This document shows positions 22,706 through 30,901 of a stretch of DNA of 64,000 bases, piece by piece; the stretch's first letter is position 1; each line of letters starts with the position of its first letter. The position numbers and the translations under genes were made by a program. This DNA comes from Streptomyces aquilus (GTDB taxonomy: Bacteria > Actinomycetota > Actinomycetes > Streptomycetales > Streptomycetaceae). The stretch is taken from contig NZ_CP034463.1 in NCBI RefSeq assembly GCF_003955715.1, forward strand, positions 2,790,001 to 2,854,000. Reading direction: 5' to 3'. Below the pieces are notes generated by a model that had not been told where the DNA came from, made no database searches, and saw only the letters and a list, made by a program, of their open reading frames with translations.

Positions 22706-23752
22706 ATGACGACGATCTCGTACCCGCCCAAGCCCTCCCCCGGTGACCGCATAGCCGTCATCTCGCCCGGCGCCGGACTGCCCGGGCTCTTCCCGCGCCC
22801 CTTCGAACTGGGCCTGGAGCGGCTGCGCGAGGAGTTCGGTCTCGAACCGGTCGAGTACCCGACGACCCGCAAGATGGGTGCGAGCCCACAGGAACGGGCC
22901 GCCGACGTCAACGCCGCCTTCGCTGACCCGGACATCAAGGTGATCATGGCCTCGATCGGGGGCGACGACCAGATCACCGTACTGCCGTATCTGGACCGTG
23001 AGTTGATCCGGGCGAACCCGAAGCCGTTCTTCGGGATGAGCGACAACACCAATCTGCTGGCCTTTTTGAGCAACACCGGGATCGTCGGCTACCACGGCGC
23101 GACCGTGATGGTGCAGCTCGGACGGCCCGTCGCCATGGACCCGCTGACCGCCGAGTCGCTGCGGGCGGCGCTGTTCACCTCCGGCGCGTACGAACTCCGG
23201 CCCGCCGAGCGCTGGAACGACGTCAACCGGGACTGGGCCGACCCGGCGACCTTCGACGCGGAGCCGGAGACCAAACCCGGCGACGGCTGGACCTGGGTGA
23301 ACCCCGACCGGGTGATCGAGGGCCGCAGTTGGGGCGGCTGCCTGGAGATCCTGGGCTGGCTGCTGATGGCCGACCGCGAGATCGCCCGCGACCTGAGCGA
23401 GTACGACGGCGGTGTGCTGCTCCTGGAGACCTCCGAGGACATGCCGAGCAGTGCGGAGGTCTTCCGCACCCTGCGCAACATGGGCGAGCGCGGTCTGCTC
23501 CGGCGCTTCTCCGCGCTCCTGATGGGCCGCCCCAAGACCTGGTCCTTCGAGCGGCCCAACAGCCCCGAGGAAGGCGCCCGTTACGCCGCCGAGCAGCGCG
23601 AGGCCGTCCTGCGCGCGATGCGGACGTACGCCCCCGACACCACGATCGTCTTCGACGTCGACTTCGGCCACACCGACCCCCAACTGGTCATCCCCTACGG
23701 CGGGCTCGTCCGCGTCGACGGTCCCGCCCGGCGCATCACGGTCACCTACTGA
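22706..23752 (+). CDS. S66-family peptidase (LD-carboxypeptidase / MccF-like)
   Basis: 348-residue serine peptidase. The nucleophile Ser is in FFGMSDNTNL; the Glu is in GGVLLLETSED and the His in DVDFGHTDPQ, the S66 triad. Members remove D-Ala from murein tetrapeptides or cleave microcin C-type peptidyl-nucleotides. The insert between the two domains (RWNDVNRDW; PGDGWTWVNP) fits the MccF-like subgroup better than classic LdcA. ATG 22706 stands 6 nt after TACCCT, so a leaderless mRNA is likely. Substrate unresolved. Confidence 0.9.
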   Translation: MTTISYPPKPSPGDRIAVISPGAGLPGLFPRPFELGLERLREEFGLEPVEYPTTRKMGASPQERAADVNAAFADPDIKVIMASIGGDDQITVLPYLDRELIRANPKPFFGMSDNTNLLAFLSNTGIVGYHGATVMVQLGRPVAMDPLTAESLRAALFTSGAYELRPAERWNDVNRDWADPATFDAEPETKPGDGWTWVNPDRVIEGRSWGGCLEILGWLLMADREIARDLSEYDGGVLLLETSEDMPSSAEVFRTLRNMGERGLLRRFSALLMGRPKTWSFERPNSPEEGARYAAEQREAVLRAMRTYAPDTTIVFDVDFGHTDPQLVIPYGGLVRVDGPARRITVTY

Positions 23753-23803
23753 AGCTCCCGTACGCCCCCGTAACCCACCGTCACCGTGGGTAGTTGACGC
23801 GGC

Positions 23804-25117
23804 ATGCACGACGTACGCACCGTAAGGGCGCCCTCCATGCTGCGGCTCGCGGCCGCCTCGCTCGCCGGGACGGCCATCGAGTTCTACGACTTCTTCGTCT
23901 ACGGGACCGCCGCGGCGCTGGTCCTGGGGCCGCTGTTCTTCCCGACGTTCTCGCCGCTGGCCGGGACGCTGGCGGCGTTCGGCACGTTCGGGGTGGGGTT
24001 CGTCGCCCGGCCGCTGGGGTCGGTGCTGTTCGGGCACATCGGGGACCGGCACGGGCGGCGGCCGGTCCTCGTGCTGTCGCTGCTGCTGACCGGCGGCGCC
24101 ACGGTCGCGGTCGGCTGTGTGCCGACGTACGGCTCGATCGGGGTGGCCGCTCCCCTGCTGCTGCTCGTGCTCCGGTTCCTCCAGGGGCTGGGGCTCGGCG
24201 GGGAGTGGGGCGGCGCGGTGCTGCTGACGGCGGAGCACGCTCCGGCCGGGCGGCGCGGCCTGTGGTCGAGCTTCCCGCAGGTCGGGCCCGCGCTGGGCTT
24301 CCTGCTCGCCAACGGCGTGATGCTGGTGCTGTCGGCGACCCTGACCGAGGCGCAGTTCGCGTCGTGGGGGTGGCGGGTGCCGTTCTGGGCGGCGGGGGTG
24401 CTGGCCCTGGCGGGGCTGCGGCTACGGTCGTCGCTGGCCGAGAGCCCGTCCTTCCTCGCCCTCGACGACCACGCGCGCGTGCCGCTCGTCGAGGTCGCGC
24501 GCGACCACTGGCGGCTGGTCCTGCTGACGGCCGGCGGGCTCGCGATCGGGTACGCGATCTTCTACGCCGTGACGACCTGGTCCCTCGCCTACGGCACGGA
24601 ACGGCTGGGCGTCAGCCGTACCGTCATGCTGGCCTGCATCATGGCGGCGGTCCTGGTGAAGGGCTCGCTCACGCCGGTGGTGGCGCTGCTCGGCGACCGG
24701 TACGGGCGGCGGCCGCTGTGCCTGACCGGGTGTGCGGCGGCGGCTCTGTGGATGTTCCCCCTGGTCGCGCTGCTGTCGACCGGTGAACCCCCGCTGATGT
24801 TCCTGGGGTTCCTCGGCGCGATGCTCGCGTTCATCACCATGTTCGCGGTGATCGCCGCATATCTGCCGGAGCTGTACGAGCCGCGGGTGCGCTGCACGGG
24901 TGCCGCGGTCGGCTACAACCTCGGCGGGGTCCTCGGGGGCGCGCTCACGCCGATCGTGGCGACGGCGCTGGCCGAGCAGGGCGGTCGGGTGCCGTGGGGG
25001 GTGGGGGCGTATCTGACGGGGATCGCGCTGCTCAGTCTGGGGTGTTTCGCGCTGCTGCCCGAGACACGGCCGGTGGCCCTGGTGGTGGCGGGCGCGGCGG
25101 AGCCGGCTCTGGACTGA
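23804..25117 (+). CDS. MFS transporter, metabolite:H+ symporter (MHS) family
   Basis: 437 residues with 12 predicted membrane segments. Family marks are the N-terminal AGTAIEFYDFFVYGTAA, the loop FGHIGDRHGRRPVLV after helix 2, and FLQGLGLGGEWGGAVLL; a second RYGRRP loop follows helix 8. Homologues carry shikimate, alpha-ketoglutarate, citrate or betaine with protons. The aroQ gene is nearby, so shikimate or quinate is a reasonable but unproved guess. It converges on the Ca/H antiporter gene with 16 bp between stops. Confidence 0.92.
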   Translation: MHDVRTVRAPSMLRLAAASLAGTAIEFYDFFVYGTAAALVLGPLFFPTFSPLAGTLAAFGTFGVGFVARPLGSVLFGHIGDRHGRRPVLVLSLLLTGGATVAVGCVPTYGSIGVAAPLLLLVLRFLQGLGLGGEWGGAVLLTAEHAPAGRRGLWSSFPQVGPALGFLLANGVMLVLSATLTEAQFASWGWRVPFWAAGVLALAGLRLRSSLAESPSFLALDDHARVPLVEVARDHWRLVLLTAGGLAIGYAIFYAVTTWSLAYGTERLGVSRTVMLACIMAAVLVKGSLTPVVALLGDRYGRRPLCLTGCAAAALWMFPLVALLSTGEPPLMFLGFLGAMLAFITMFAVIAAYLPELYEPRVRCTGAAVGYNLGGVLGGALTPIVATALAEQGGRVPWGVGAYLTGIALLSLGCFALLPETRPVALVVAGAAEPALD

Positions 25118-25133
25118 GTTGGCGACGGGTGGC

Positions 25134-26234
25134 CTAGGGATTGATCGCCAGCTCCAGATACGCCGCGAACAGCACCAGGTGCACGCCGCCCTGGAGCGGG
25201 GTGGCCCGACCGGGCACCACGGTCAGGGAGCTCACGACCACGGTGAGGGCGAGCAGCACCATGTGGGTGGCGCCGAGGCCGAGGACGAGGGGGCCGGAGA
25301 GCCAGACGGAGGCCAGCGCGACCGCGGGAATGGTCAGGCCGATGCTGGCCATCGCCGAACCGAGCGCGAGGTTGAGGCTGGTCTGAACACGGTCGCGGCG
25401 GGCCGAGCGCAGCGCGGCGATGGTCTCGGGCAGCAGCACCAGCAGGGCGATGATCACGCCGACGACGGCATGCGGCAGTCCTGCGGCCTCCACGCCGGAC
25501 TCGATGGTGGGCGACACGCCCTTGGCCAGTCCTACGACGCCGATCAGGGCGAGGCCCAGCAGGCTCAGGCTGATGAGGGCGGTGCGGGCGGAGGGCGCGT
25601 CGGCGTGGTCGTCGGCGGTGATGACCTCGCCCTGGCGGGTGATGGGGAGGAAGTAGTCGCGGTGCCGTACGGTCTGGGTCGCGACGAACAGGCCGTACAG
25701 GACCAGCGAGGACAGTGCGGCGAAGGTCAGCTGGACGCCGGAGAACTCCGGGCCCGGCTTGCTCGTGGTGAAGGTCGGCAGCACCAGGCTGAGGGTGGCC
25801 AGGGTGGCGACGGTCGCGAGGGCGGCGCCGGTGCCTTCGGGGTTGAAGACCGCGAGGCCGTGCCGCAGGGAGGCGACCAGGAGGCAGAGGCCGACGATGC
25901 CGTTGCAGGTGATCATGACGGCCGCGAAGACCGTGTCCCGGGCGAGGGTCGAGCTCTTGTCGCCGCCGTCGGCCATGAGGGTGACGATCAGCGCGACCTC
26001 GATGATGGTGACGGCGACGGCGAGGACGAGCGAGCCGAAGGGTTCACCGACCCGGTGGGCGACGACCTCCGCATGATGCACGGCAGCCAGGACCGCCCCC
26101 GCGAGGACCAGCGTCACCAGGGCGACGACCGCGCCCGGCAGGTCGCGTCCCCAGGTGAACGCCAGGAGGACGACCGCGAGCACCGGCACGAGGATCGTCC
26201 ACTGGGTGGTGAGCGACCTGAGCCGAACGATCAT
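25134..26234 (-). CDS. Ca2+/H+ antiporter, ChaA type
   Basis: 366-residue membrane exchanger of the CaCA superfamily with about 11 helices. The two inverted alpha-repeats are visible as GEPFGSLVLAVAVTIIEVAL and VVGVIIALLVLLPETIAAL, each with the conserved acidic residue. A short cytoplasmic loop (ITADDHADAPSA) separates the halves. Exports calcium or sodium in exchange for protons. It lies in front of the small ABM-fold gene on the same strand. Confidence 0.92.
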   Translation of the reverse strand: MIVRLRSLTTQWTILVPVLAVVLLAFTWGRDLPGAVVALVTLVLAGAVLAAVHHAEVVAHRVGEPFGSLVLAVAVTIIEVALIVTLMADGGDKSSTLARDTVFAAVMITCNGIVGLCLLVASLRHGLAVFNPEGTGAALATVATLATLSLVLPTFTTSKPGPEFSGVQLTFAALSSLVLYGLFVATQTVRHRDYFLPITRQGEVITADDHADAPSARTALISLSLLGLALIGVVGLAKGVSPTIESGVEAAGLPHAVVGVIIALLVLLPETIAALRSARRDRVQTSLNLALGSAMASIGLTIPAVALASVWLSGPLVLGLGATHMVLLALTVVVSSLTVVPGRATPLQGGVHLVLFAAYLELAINP

Positions 26235-26303
26235 GCAGGGATCCTCCCAAAGGTACGGAGGCCCCGCATTTCGGTGCCGCGGGGCCTCATACGGCGGTTC
26301 GAG

Positions 26304-26606
26304 CTACTTCAGCTCGCGCGAGTCCACCAGGTCGCAGTTGACGAAGCGCGGCGCCCGGGTGCACAACGCGCCCAACTGCTCGGCCATCTGGCTCGTCTCG
26401 GGGCGTTCGTTGTTGCGCATCGCCTCCTCGAAGGACTCGAACTCGATCACGGCGAGGTAGCGTCCGGGCGTGTCGCGGTCCTTCAGCAGGATGCGGTGGG
26501 TGGGGCCGCCTTCCTGGCCCTCCATGCGCTGCCGGGCGCCTTCGAGCAGCTGCTCCATCTCGTCGAGCCGCTCCGTTTCGAAGTCGATGATCTGCACGAA
26601 CTTCAT
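26304..26606 (-). CDS. Small dimeric alpha/beta-barrel (ABM-like) protein
   Basis: 100 residues starting MKFVQIIDFET at ATG 26606, with GGAGGC upstream. The pattern of a short strand, a long helix (LDEMEQLLEGARQRM), then RYLAVIEFESFEEAMRNN is that of the antibiotic-biosynthesis monooxygenase / dimeric alpha-beta barrel fold. Such proteins are heme-degrading, quinone-forming or merely binding. No catalytic signature is evident, so function is unknown. It lies upstream of the Ca/H antiporter on the same strand (69 bp gap). Confidence 0.85.
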   Translation of the reverse strand: MKFVQIIDFETERLDEMEQLLEGARQRMEGQEGGPTHRILLKDRDTPGRYLAVIEFESFEEAMRNNERPETSQMAEQLGALCTRAPRFVNCDLVDSRELK

Positions 26607-26662
26607 GGTTGCCTCCGTCGGCCGGGGCGTCCCCGAGCGGGGAACGCGCTCAGAACAAAGCA

Positions 26663-26711
26663 AGCACCGGGAGCGGTGAGCGGCAATCGGCCATACGCCG
26701 CTCCCGGTGCT
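26663..26711 (-). terminator. Terminator of terC
   Basis: A 14-bp perfect stem (26663-26676 with 26698-26711) and a 21-nt loop lie 24 bp past the terC stop. The flanks gaacaa and ttgttc extend the pairing imperfectly. Confidence 0.8.
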
Positions 26712-26734
26712 GGTTGTTCCTACGTCCGACGTGG

Positions 26735-27736
26735 TCAGGCGTCGATGCTGTCCTTCGGAGCGCCATCGCTCCGCGTCTGCGCCGCCTCGGCCGCCGCCTG
26801 CCTCTTGGAGGCACGGAGGCTGGTGATCGTGGTGACGACGAGGACACCGCAGATCACGCCGAGCGAGACCGGGATGCTGATCTCGGGGACGTGGACCCCG
26901 GACTCGTGAAGTGCGTGCAGGACCAGCTTGACGCCGATGAAGCCGAGGATGATCGACAGGCCGTAGCTGAGGTGGACCAGCTTCTTGAGCAGGCCGCCGA
27001 TGAGGAAGTACAGCTGACGCAGACCCATCAGGGCGAACGCGTTGGCCGTGAAGACGATGTACGGGTCCTGGGTCAGGCCGAAGATCGCGGGGATGGAGTC
27101 GAGGGCGAAGAGCACGTCGGTGGTGCCGATCGCGAGCATCACGACCAGCATCGGGGTCATGACCCGCTTGCCGTTCTGCACGATCCACAGCTTGGTGCCG
27201 TGGTAGCGGTCGGCGACGCCGAAGCGGCGCTCGGCGGCCTTGAGGAGCTTGTTCTCCTCGAACTCCTCGTCCTCCTCGTCGGCCCGGGCCTCCTGGATGA
27301 GCTTCCAGGCGGTCCAGATCAGGAAGGCGCCGAAGAGGTAGAAGACCCACGCGAAGCTGGCGAGGATGGCTGCGCCCGCGGCGATGAAGATCGCCCGCAG
27401 GACCAGGGCTATGAGGACACCGACGAGGAGCACCCGCTGCTGGTACTGCGAGGGCACCGCGAACTTCGCCATGATCAGGACGAAGACGAAGAGGTTGTCG
27501 ACGCTCAGCGACTTCTCGGTGATGAAGCCGGCGAAGAACTCTCCACCGGCCTGGCCGCCGCCGAAGATCAGCAGGCCGAGGCCGAAGAGGCCGGCCAGGG
27601 CGATCCAGACGACGGTCCAGATTCCGGCTTCCTTGATGGAGACGTCGTGCGGCTTGCGGCCGATGAAGAAGTCGACCGCGATGAGGGCGGCGAGGCCCAC
27701 GATGGTCAGGACCCACAGGGTCACGGAAACATCCAC
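26735..27736 (-). CDS. terC: TerC-family integral membrane protein (probable manganese exporter)
   Basis: 333 residues, seven to nine membrane helices. GTG 27736 follows GGAGG closely. TerC marks: acidic in-membrane motifs EKSLSVDNLFVFVLIM and GTTDVLFALDSIPAIFGL, whose Asp residues probably bind metal. The C-terminal tail is Ala/Lys-rich and cytoplasmic. Bacillus TerC proteins (MeeF/MeeY) and E. coli Alx export Mn2+, and this gene is preceded by a manganese riboswitch, so Mn export is a strong inference here. Encoded next to two TerD-domain genes, but with its own leader and terminator. Confidence 0.95.
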   Translation of the reverse strand: MDVSVTLWVLTIVGLAALIAVDFFIGRKPHDVSIKEAGIWTVVWIALAGLFGLGLLIFGGGQAGGEFFAGFITEKSLSVDNLFVFVLIMAKFAVPSQYQQRVLLVGVLIALVLRAIFIAAGAAILASFAWVFYLFGAFLIWTAWKLIQEARADEEDEEFEENKLLKAAERRFGVADRYHGTKLWIVQNGKRVMTPMLVVMLAIGTTDVLFALDSIPAIFGLTQDPYIVFTANAFALMGLRQLYFLIGGLLKKLVHLSYGLSIILGFIGVKLVLHALHESGVHVPEISIPVSLGVICGVLVVTTITSLRASKRQAAAEAAQTRSDGAPKDSIDA

Positions 27737-27740
27737 TGAT

Positions 27741-27890
27741 CCTCCGGCATTACGTAACGGCAAATAACAGCGTCGTCGCGCTGCCGGAGGTCTCTTCCAC
27801 CCAGGATGGGCCGACGCCCCGGGAGCAGATCCATGGGATCTGTTCCGTATTGACGGGTACGCCGCAGTCGACAGGGAGTACTCCCCTCCG
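27741..27890 (-). ncRNA. yybP-ykoY manganese riboswitch upstream of terC, translational platform
   Basis: The minus-strand leader holds the class consensus in order: GGGGAGUA (27886-27879) in loop 1, CGUCAAUACG (27856-27847) as in loop 3, a hairpin with arms 27846-27836 and 27832-27822, and GAGACC (27793-27788). P1 forms from CGGAGG (27890-27885) and CCUCCG (27790-27785). The 3' P1 strand CCUCCGGCA (27790-27782) is also fully complementary to UGCCGGAGG (27749-27741), which holds the terC ribosome site. Without Mn2+ the site is masked; Mn2+-stabilised P1 frees it. The aptamer class is known to bind Mn2+; the switch design is inferred from pairing. Confidence 0.92.
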
Positions 27891-27970
27891 CGAGGAAAAC
27901 GGTACCCCAATCACCAAGGAAAGGTAAAGCGATTGGCAAAAGAAAGGTCAAAGTAGCTGGTCAGGAGCCT

Positions 27971-30079
27971 TTACGCGTACTTGGCACGGGCGGCCGCCAC
28001 TTGGTTGAGCACCTGCTGGAGCACCTGGCTGCCCTGGGGTACGAGCGAGGGCTCGTACGTCCAGGCGTGCCCCACCCACGGGTCGGCGAGATGGTCGTCG
28101 GGGACCGGGCTCAGTCGCAGCAGCGAACGCCACAGCGGGTCGAGCAACGGGCCGTACGCGGCGGCCTCCTCGCGGTCCGCGACCATCATCAGATGGACGC
28201 CGACCGCCGGACCCTCGTCCGCGAGGTAGCGCAGCTGGGTCACGGCGCGGTCGTCGAAGCCGTGCGGGAAGTCGTTGACGATCAGCAGCTGCTCGGAGGT
28301 GTCGAAGCCCGGCGGGAGCGCGTCGGGCGCCCCTCCGCGCACCGCCATCTGCACCAGGTCGACGCGCTGGGTGAGCCGGGACAGGACGTCCACGACACCG
28401 GCCGCGCCGAGGGCCGGCGGGCCGGCGAGCACACCGCTCTGCACCAGCGGGACGAGCGCCTGCCCTCCGGAGCCCGCCGGGTCGATGACGTGGACGGTGA
28501 ACTCGCCCGCCGGATAGACGGCGAGCAGCCGGGCCGCGTGCGCCACCGCCGACTCCATCGCCAGCCGCTTGAGTTCATGGGAGTCGGTGAAGGAGCCGTC
28601 GAGCGAGTCGGCCCGTCCGCTGTCGATCCACAGCCCGCGCTCCAGCGGCAGCCTGACCAGCATCGGGATGCGCAGCTGCGGCGCCTCGGGAAGATGCAGG
28701 TCGCCCAGGCGCAGGGCCATGGGGATCTCCATCGGCACCCGGTAGCCGTGCCAGACGGGGTTGTCCCAGCGGGCGTAGGCCGCGGGCAGCGCGGGCTCGA
28801 CGACGTCGGCCTCGGCGGCGAGCTGCGCGAGGTCCCGGTCCAGGACCGCACGGGCCTGGTCCACGAGCTGGGTGTGCTTGGCGTGGGCCGTCTCGCGCGC
28901 CGCGTCGCTCTGACCGCCGATCCTGCTGCGCGGGTCGGACAGGGCCTGGTCGAGCTCCTTCTCCATACGCGAGTCGGCGAAGTCGACGGCGCTGCGGTAC
29001 GCGGCCATGGTGCGGGCCAGGTCCTCGAACATGCCCCACACCTGGTTGTAGAGCCGCTCGTCCATGGACCAGCCGGTCGCGTCCCCCGCGACGGGCTGCG
29101 CGGGCTGTCCGAGCTGGGCCGGGGGCGCGGTCGGCGGGGGTGGCGGCGGGGCGGTGGTCTGGCGGCGCGGGTGGCTGTAGTCGACGGGGCCGCCGGTGGT
29201 GGAGCCGGGCTGCGGGGCGGCGGACGGGTCCGGGGCGGCCGGGGGGTCGTAGGGCGAGGCGGGCGGCTGTCCGGGAGTGCCCGAAGCCGAGGGGCCGTAC
29301 GGCGAGACCGACGACTGGCCGGAAGTGCCCGAAGCCGAGGGGCCGTACGGCGAGACCGGCGGCTGTCCGGGAGTGCCCGATGCCTGGGTGCCGTACGGCG
29401 ACACGGGCGGAGGCGGCGGTACGGCGCCTTGAGTCGCGGCGCCGCCCTGGTCGGCGCCGAGGTTCGGGGTCGCCGCGTGTCGCGTGCGGTCGCCGTCGGT
29501 CGTGCGGGGGGCCTGCACCGAGCGGGCGAGGCCCTGGGCCACGGCGTCGTTGATGCCGGCGGCCAGCTGGTGGGCCTCGGGCAGGCCCTGGTCGGCGAAG
29601 AGGTCGGCGAGACCGCCCGCGTATCCCTGACCGACGGCGCGGACCTTCCAGGCGCCCTGGCGGCGGTAGAGCTCCAGGGCGACGACGGCGGACTCGGCCT
29701 CCAGGCCGGTGATGGTGTAGTTGGCGACCTCGGAGCCGTCGAGGCCGGTGACCGCGAGGAAGGGGGCGGCGAGGCCACCGAACCGGACGGGTCCGCCCAC
29801 TCCGGTGGGCAGGGCGAGCAGCACGCTGATCCGGTGCACGGCCTCCGGCATGGCACCGAGGTCCACCGCGAGACGGTGGTCGGCGGCGGCCTGCCGGGAG
29901 ACCTCCAGGCCCGGCAGGGTGGGGGCGCCCGGGTGGGCCACCCACTCCACGCCGTGGACCTTGCCGTGCTCGTCGCTGAGCGTCGCGCCGGCGACGACCG
30001 GCTTGCCGGCCGAGACCCGGATCTCGAGGCGGGCCTGGGAGAGCGGGTGGTTCTGCCCCCGCACCAGCTCGGCCGTCAT
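27971..30079 (-). CDS. TerD-domain protein fused to a degenerate FtsK/HerA-like ATPase region
   Basis: 702 residues. The N-terminal TerD domain (about 1-185) ends with VRAVGQGYAGGLADLFADQG. Then a Pro/Gly/Ser/Tyr-rich linker (about 195-330) carries imperfect repeats of SPYGPSASGT. The C-terminal half (about 340-702) has a coiled helix, then a P-loop-type fold like FtsK/SpoIIIE proteins: the Walker A position reads LWIDSGRADSLDGS without GK[ST], the Walker B-like strand is QLLIVNDFPHGFDD. ATG 30079 has GAAGG upstream. It lies 3' of terD (91 bp) and 5' of terC. It may be a non-hydrolysing partner in Ter signalling. No function is established. Confidence 0.85.
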   Translation of the reverse strand: MTAELVRGQNHPLSQARLEIRVSAGKPVVAGATLSDEHGKVHGVEWVAHPGAPTLPGLEVSRQAAADHRLAVDLGAMPEAVHRISVLLALPTGVGGPVRFGGLAAPFLAVTGLDGSEVANYTITGLEAESAVVALELYRRQGAWKVRAVGQGYAGGLADLFADQGLPEAHQLAAGINDAVAQGLARSVQAPRTTDGDRTRHAATPNLGADQGGAATQGAVPPPPPVSPYGTQASGTPGQPPVSPYGPSASGTSGQSSVSPYGPSASGTPGQPPASPYDPPAAPDPSAAPQPGSTTGGPVDYSHPRRQTTAPPPPPPTAPPAQLGQPAQPVAGDATGWSMDERLYNQVWGMFEDLARTMAAYRSAVDFADSRMEKELDQALSDPRSRIGGQSDAARETAHAKHTQLVDQARAVLDRDLAQLAAEADVVEPALPAAYARWDNPVWHGYRVPMEIPMALRLGDLHLPEAPQLRIPMLVRLPLERGLWIDSGRADSLDGSFTDSHELKRLAMESAVAHAARLLAVYPAGEFTVHVIDPAGSGGQALVPLVQSGVLAGPPALGAAGVVDVLSRLTQRVDLVQMAVRGGAPDALPPGFDTSEQLLIVNDFPHGFDDRAVTQLRYLADEGPAVGVHLMMVADREEAAAYGPLLDPLWRSLLRLSPVPDDHLADPWVGHAWTYEPSLVPQGSQVLQQVLNQVAAARAKYA

Positions 30080-30170
30080 GCCTTCGTCCCCCTGTATCGC
30101 ATTCGGTGTCGGGTGCCGCCAGGGCCCGTCCGCCGGGTCAGGCCGGCGTCACGGGCCCTGGCCGGGCGGC

Positions 30171-30749
30171 CTACAGGTGCGGCAGGATCGCCGGCATCAG
30201 GTCCTGGAAGGTGCGGCCGTTGGCCGGGGTGCCGAGCGCCGTCATCGTCCAGCCGGCGCCGGTGCGGTGCACCTTCGCCATGATCTGGGCCGTGTAGGCG
30301 CCGCCGCCCGCGAGCGTGTAGCGGGCCAGCTCCTGGCCGTTGGTCTCGTCGACCAGGCGGCAGAACGCGTTCTGCACTTCCTGGAAGGTCTGGCCCGTGA
30401 AGGAGTTCACGGTGAAGACGATCTGGTCGATGTGGACCGGGACGCGCGAGAGGTCGACGAGGATCGCCTCGTCGTCGCCGCCCTGGCCGACACCGCCGAC
30501 GAGGTTGTCACCGGTGTGACGCACCGAGCCGTCGTCGCTCACCAGGTGGCGGAAGAAGACGACGTCGACGGGCTGCTTGTCCGCGAACAGCACGGCGGAG
30601 GCGTCCAGGTCGATCTCGCGGGTGCGCGAACCGAACAGGCCGCGACGGGGGGCCGCCTGCCAGCCGAGACCCATGCGCACCGCGGTCAGGCTGCCGCCGT
30701 CGTTCTTCTGCAGACTGATGGCCTGACCCTTGGTCATGTTGACGGTCAC
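30171..30749 (-). CDS. terD: TerD-family stress protein
   Basis: 192 residues, complete TerD domain. Marks are MTKGQAISLQKNDGG, the calcium-site region REIDLDASAVLF and GDNLVGGVGQGGDDEAILVDLSRVP, with paired Asp residues that bind Ca2+ in characterised homologues. TerD proteins are linked to tellurite, oxidative and DNA-damage stress and to differentiation in Streptomyces. The promoter at 30807-30829 closely matches the DNA-damage motif found before uvrA, uvrB and ogt. It is first in a run with the TerD/FtsK-like fusion and terC. Confidence 0.95.
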   Translation of the reverse strand: MTVNMTKGQAISLQKNDGGSLTAVRMGLGWQAAPRRGLFGSRTREIDLDASAVLFADKQPVDVVFFRHLVSDDGSVRHTGDNLVGGVGQGGDDEAILVDLSRVPVHIDQIVFTVNSFTGQTFQEVQNAFCRLVDETNGQELARYTLAGGGAYTAQIMAKVHRTGAGWTMTALGTPANGRTFQDLMPAILPHL

Positions 30750-30806
30750 GCGCTGATTCCCCTCTCGAACTGTCCCCTGTTGCCGCGGAGTCCGCGGTTG
30801 ACCAGA

Positions 30807-30829
30807 ACCCTACGCAGGAGCACTGACAG
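30807..30829 (-). promoter_or_regulatory. terD promoter, near-exact RecA_NDp (PafBC) motif
   Basis: Minus strand CTGTCAGTG, 8 nt, TAGGGT. One base differs from TTGTCRGTG-N8-TAnnnT. The predicted transcript starts about 50 nt before the terD ATG. Confidence 0.75.
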
Positions 30830-30901
30830 TGCCGCTACCCGGGGCCGCACTTTGTGTCGGTCTTGCAACACTGCGCGTACAACAGGGGCGTCGCATGTCC
30901 G

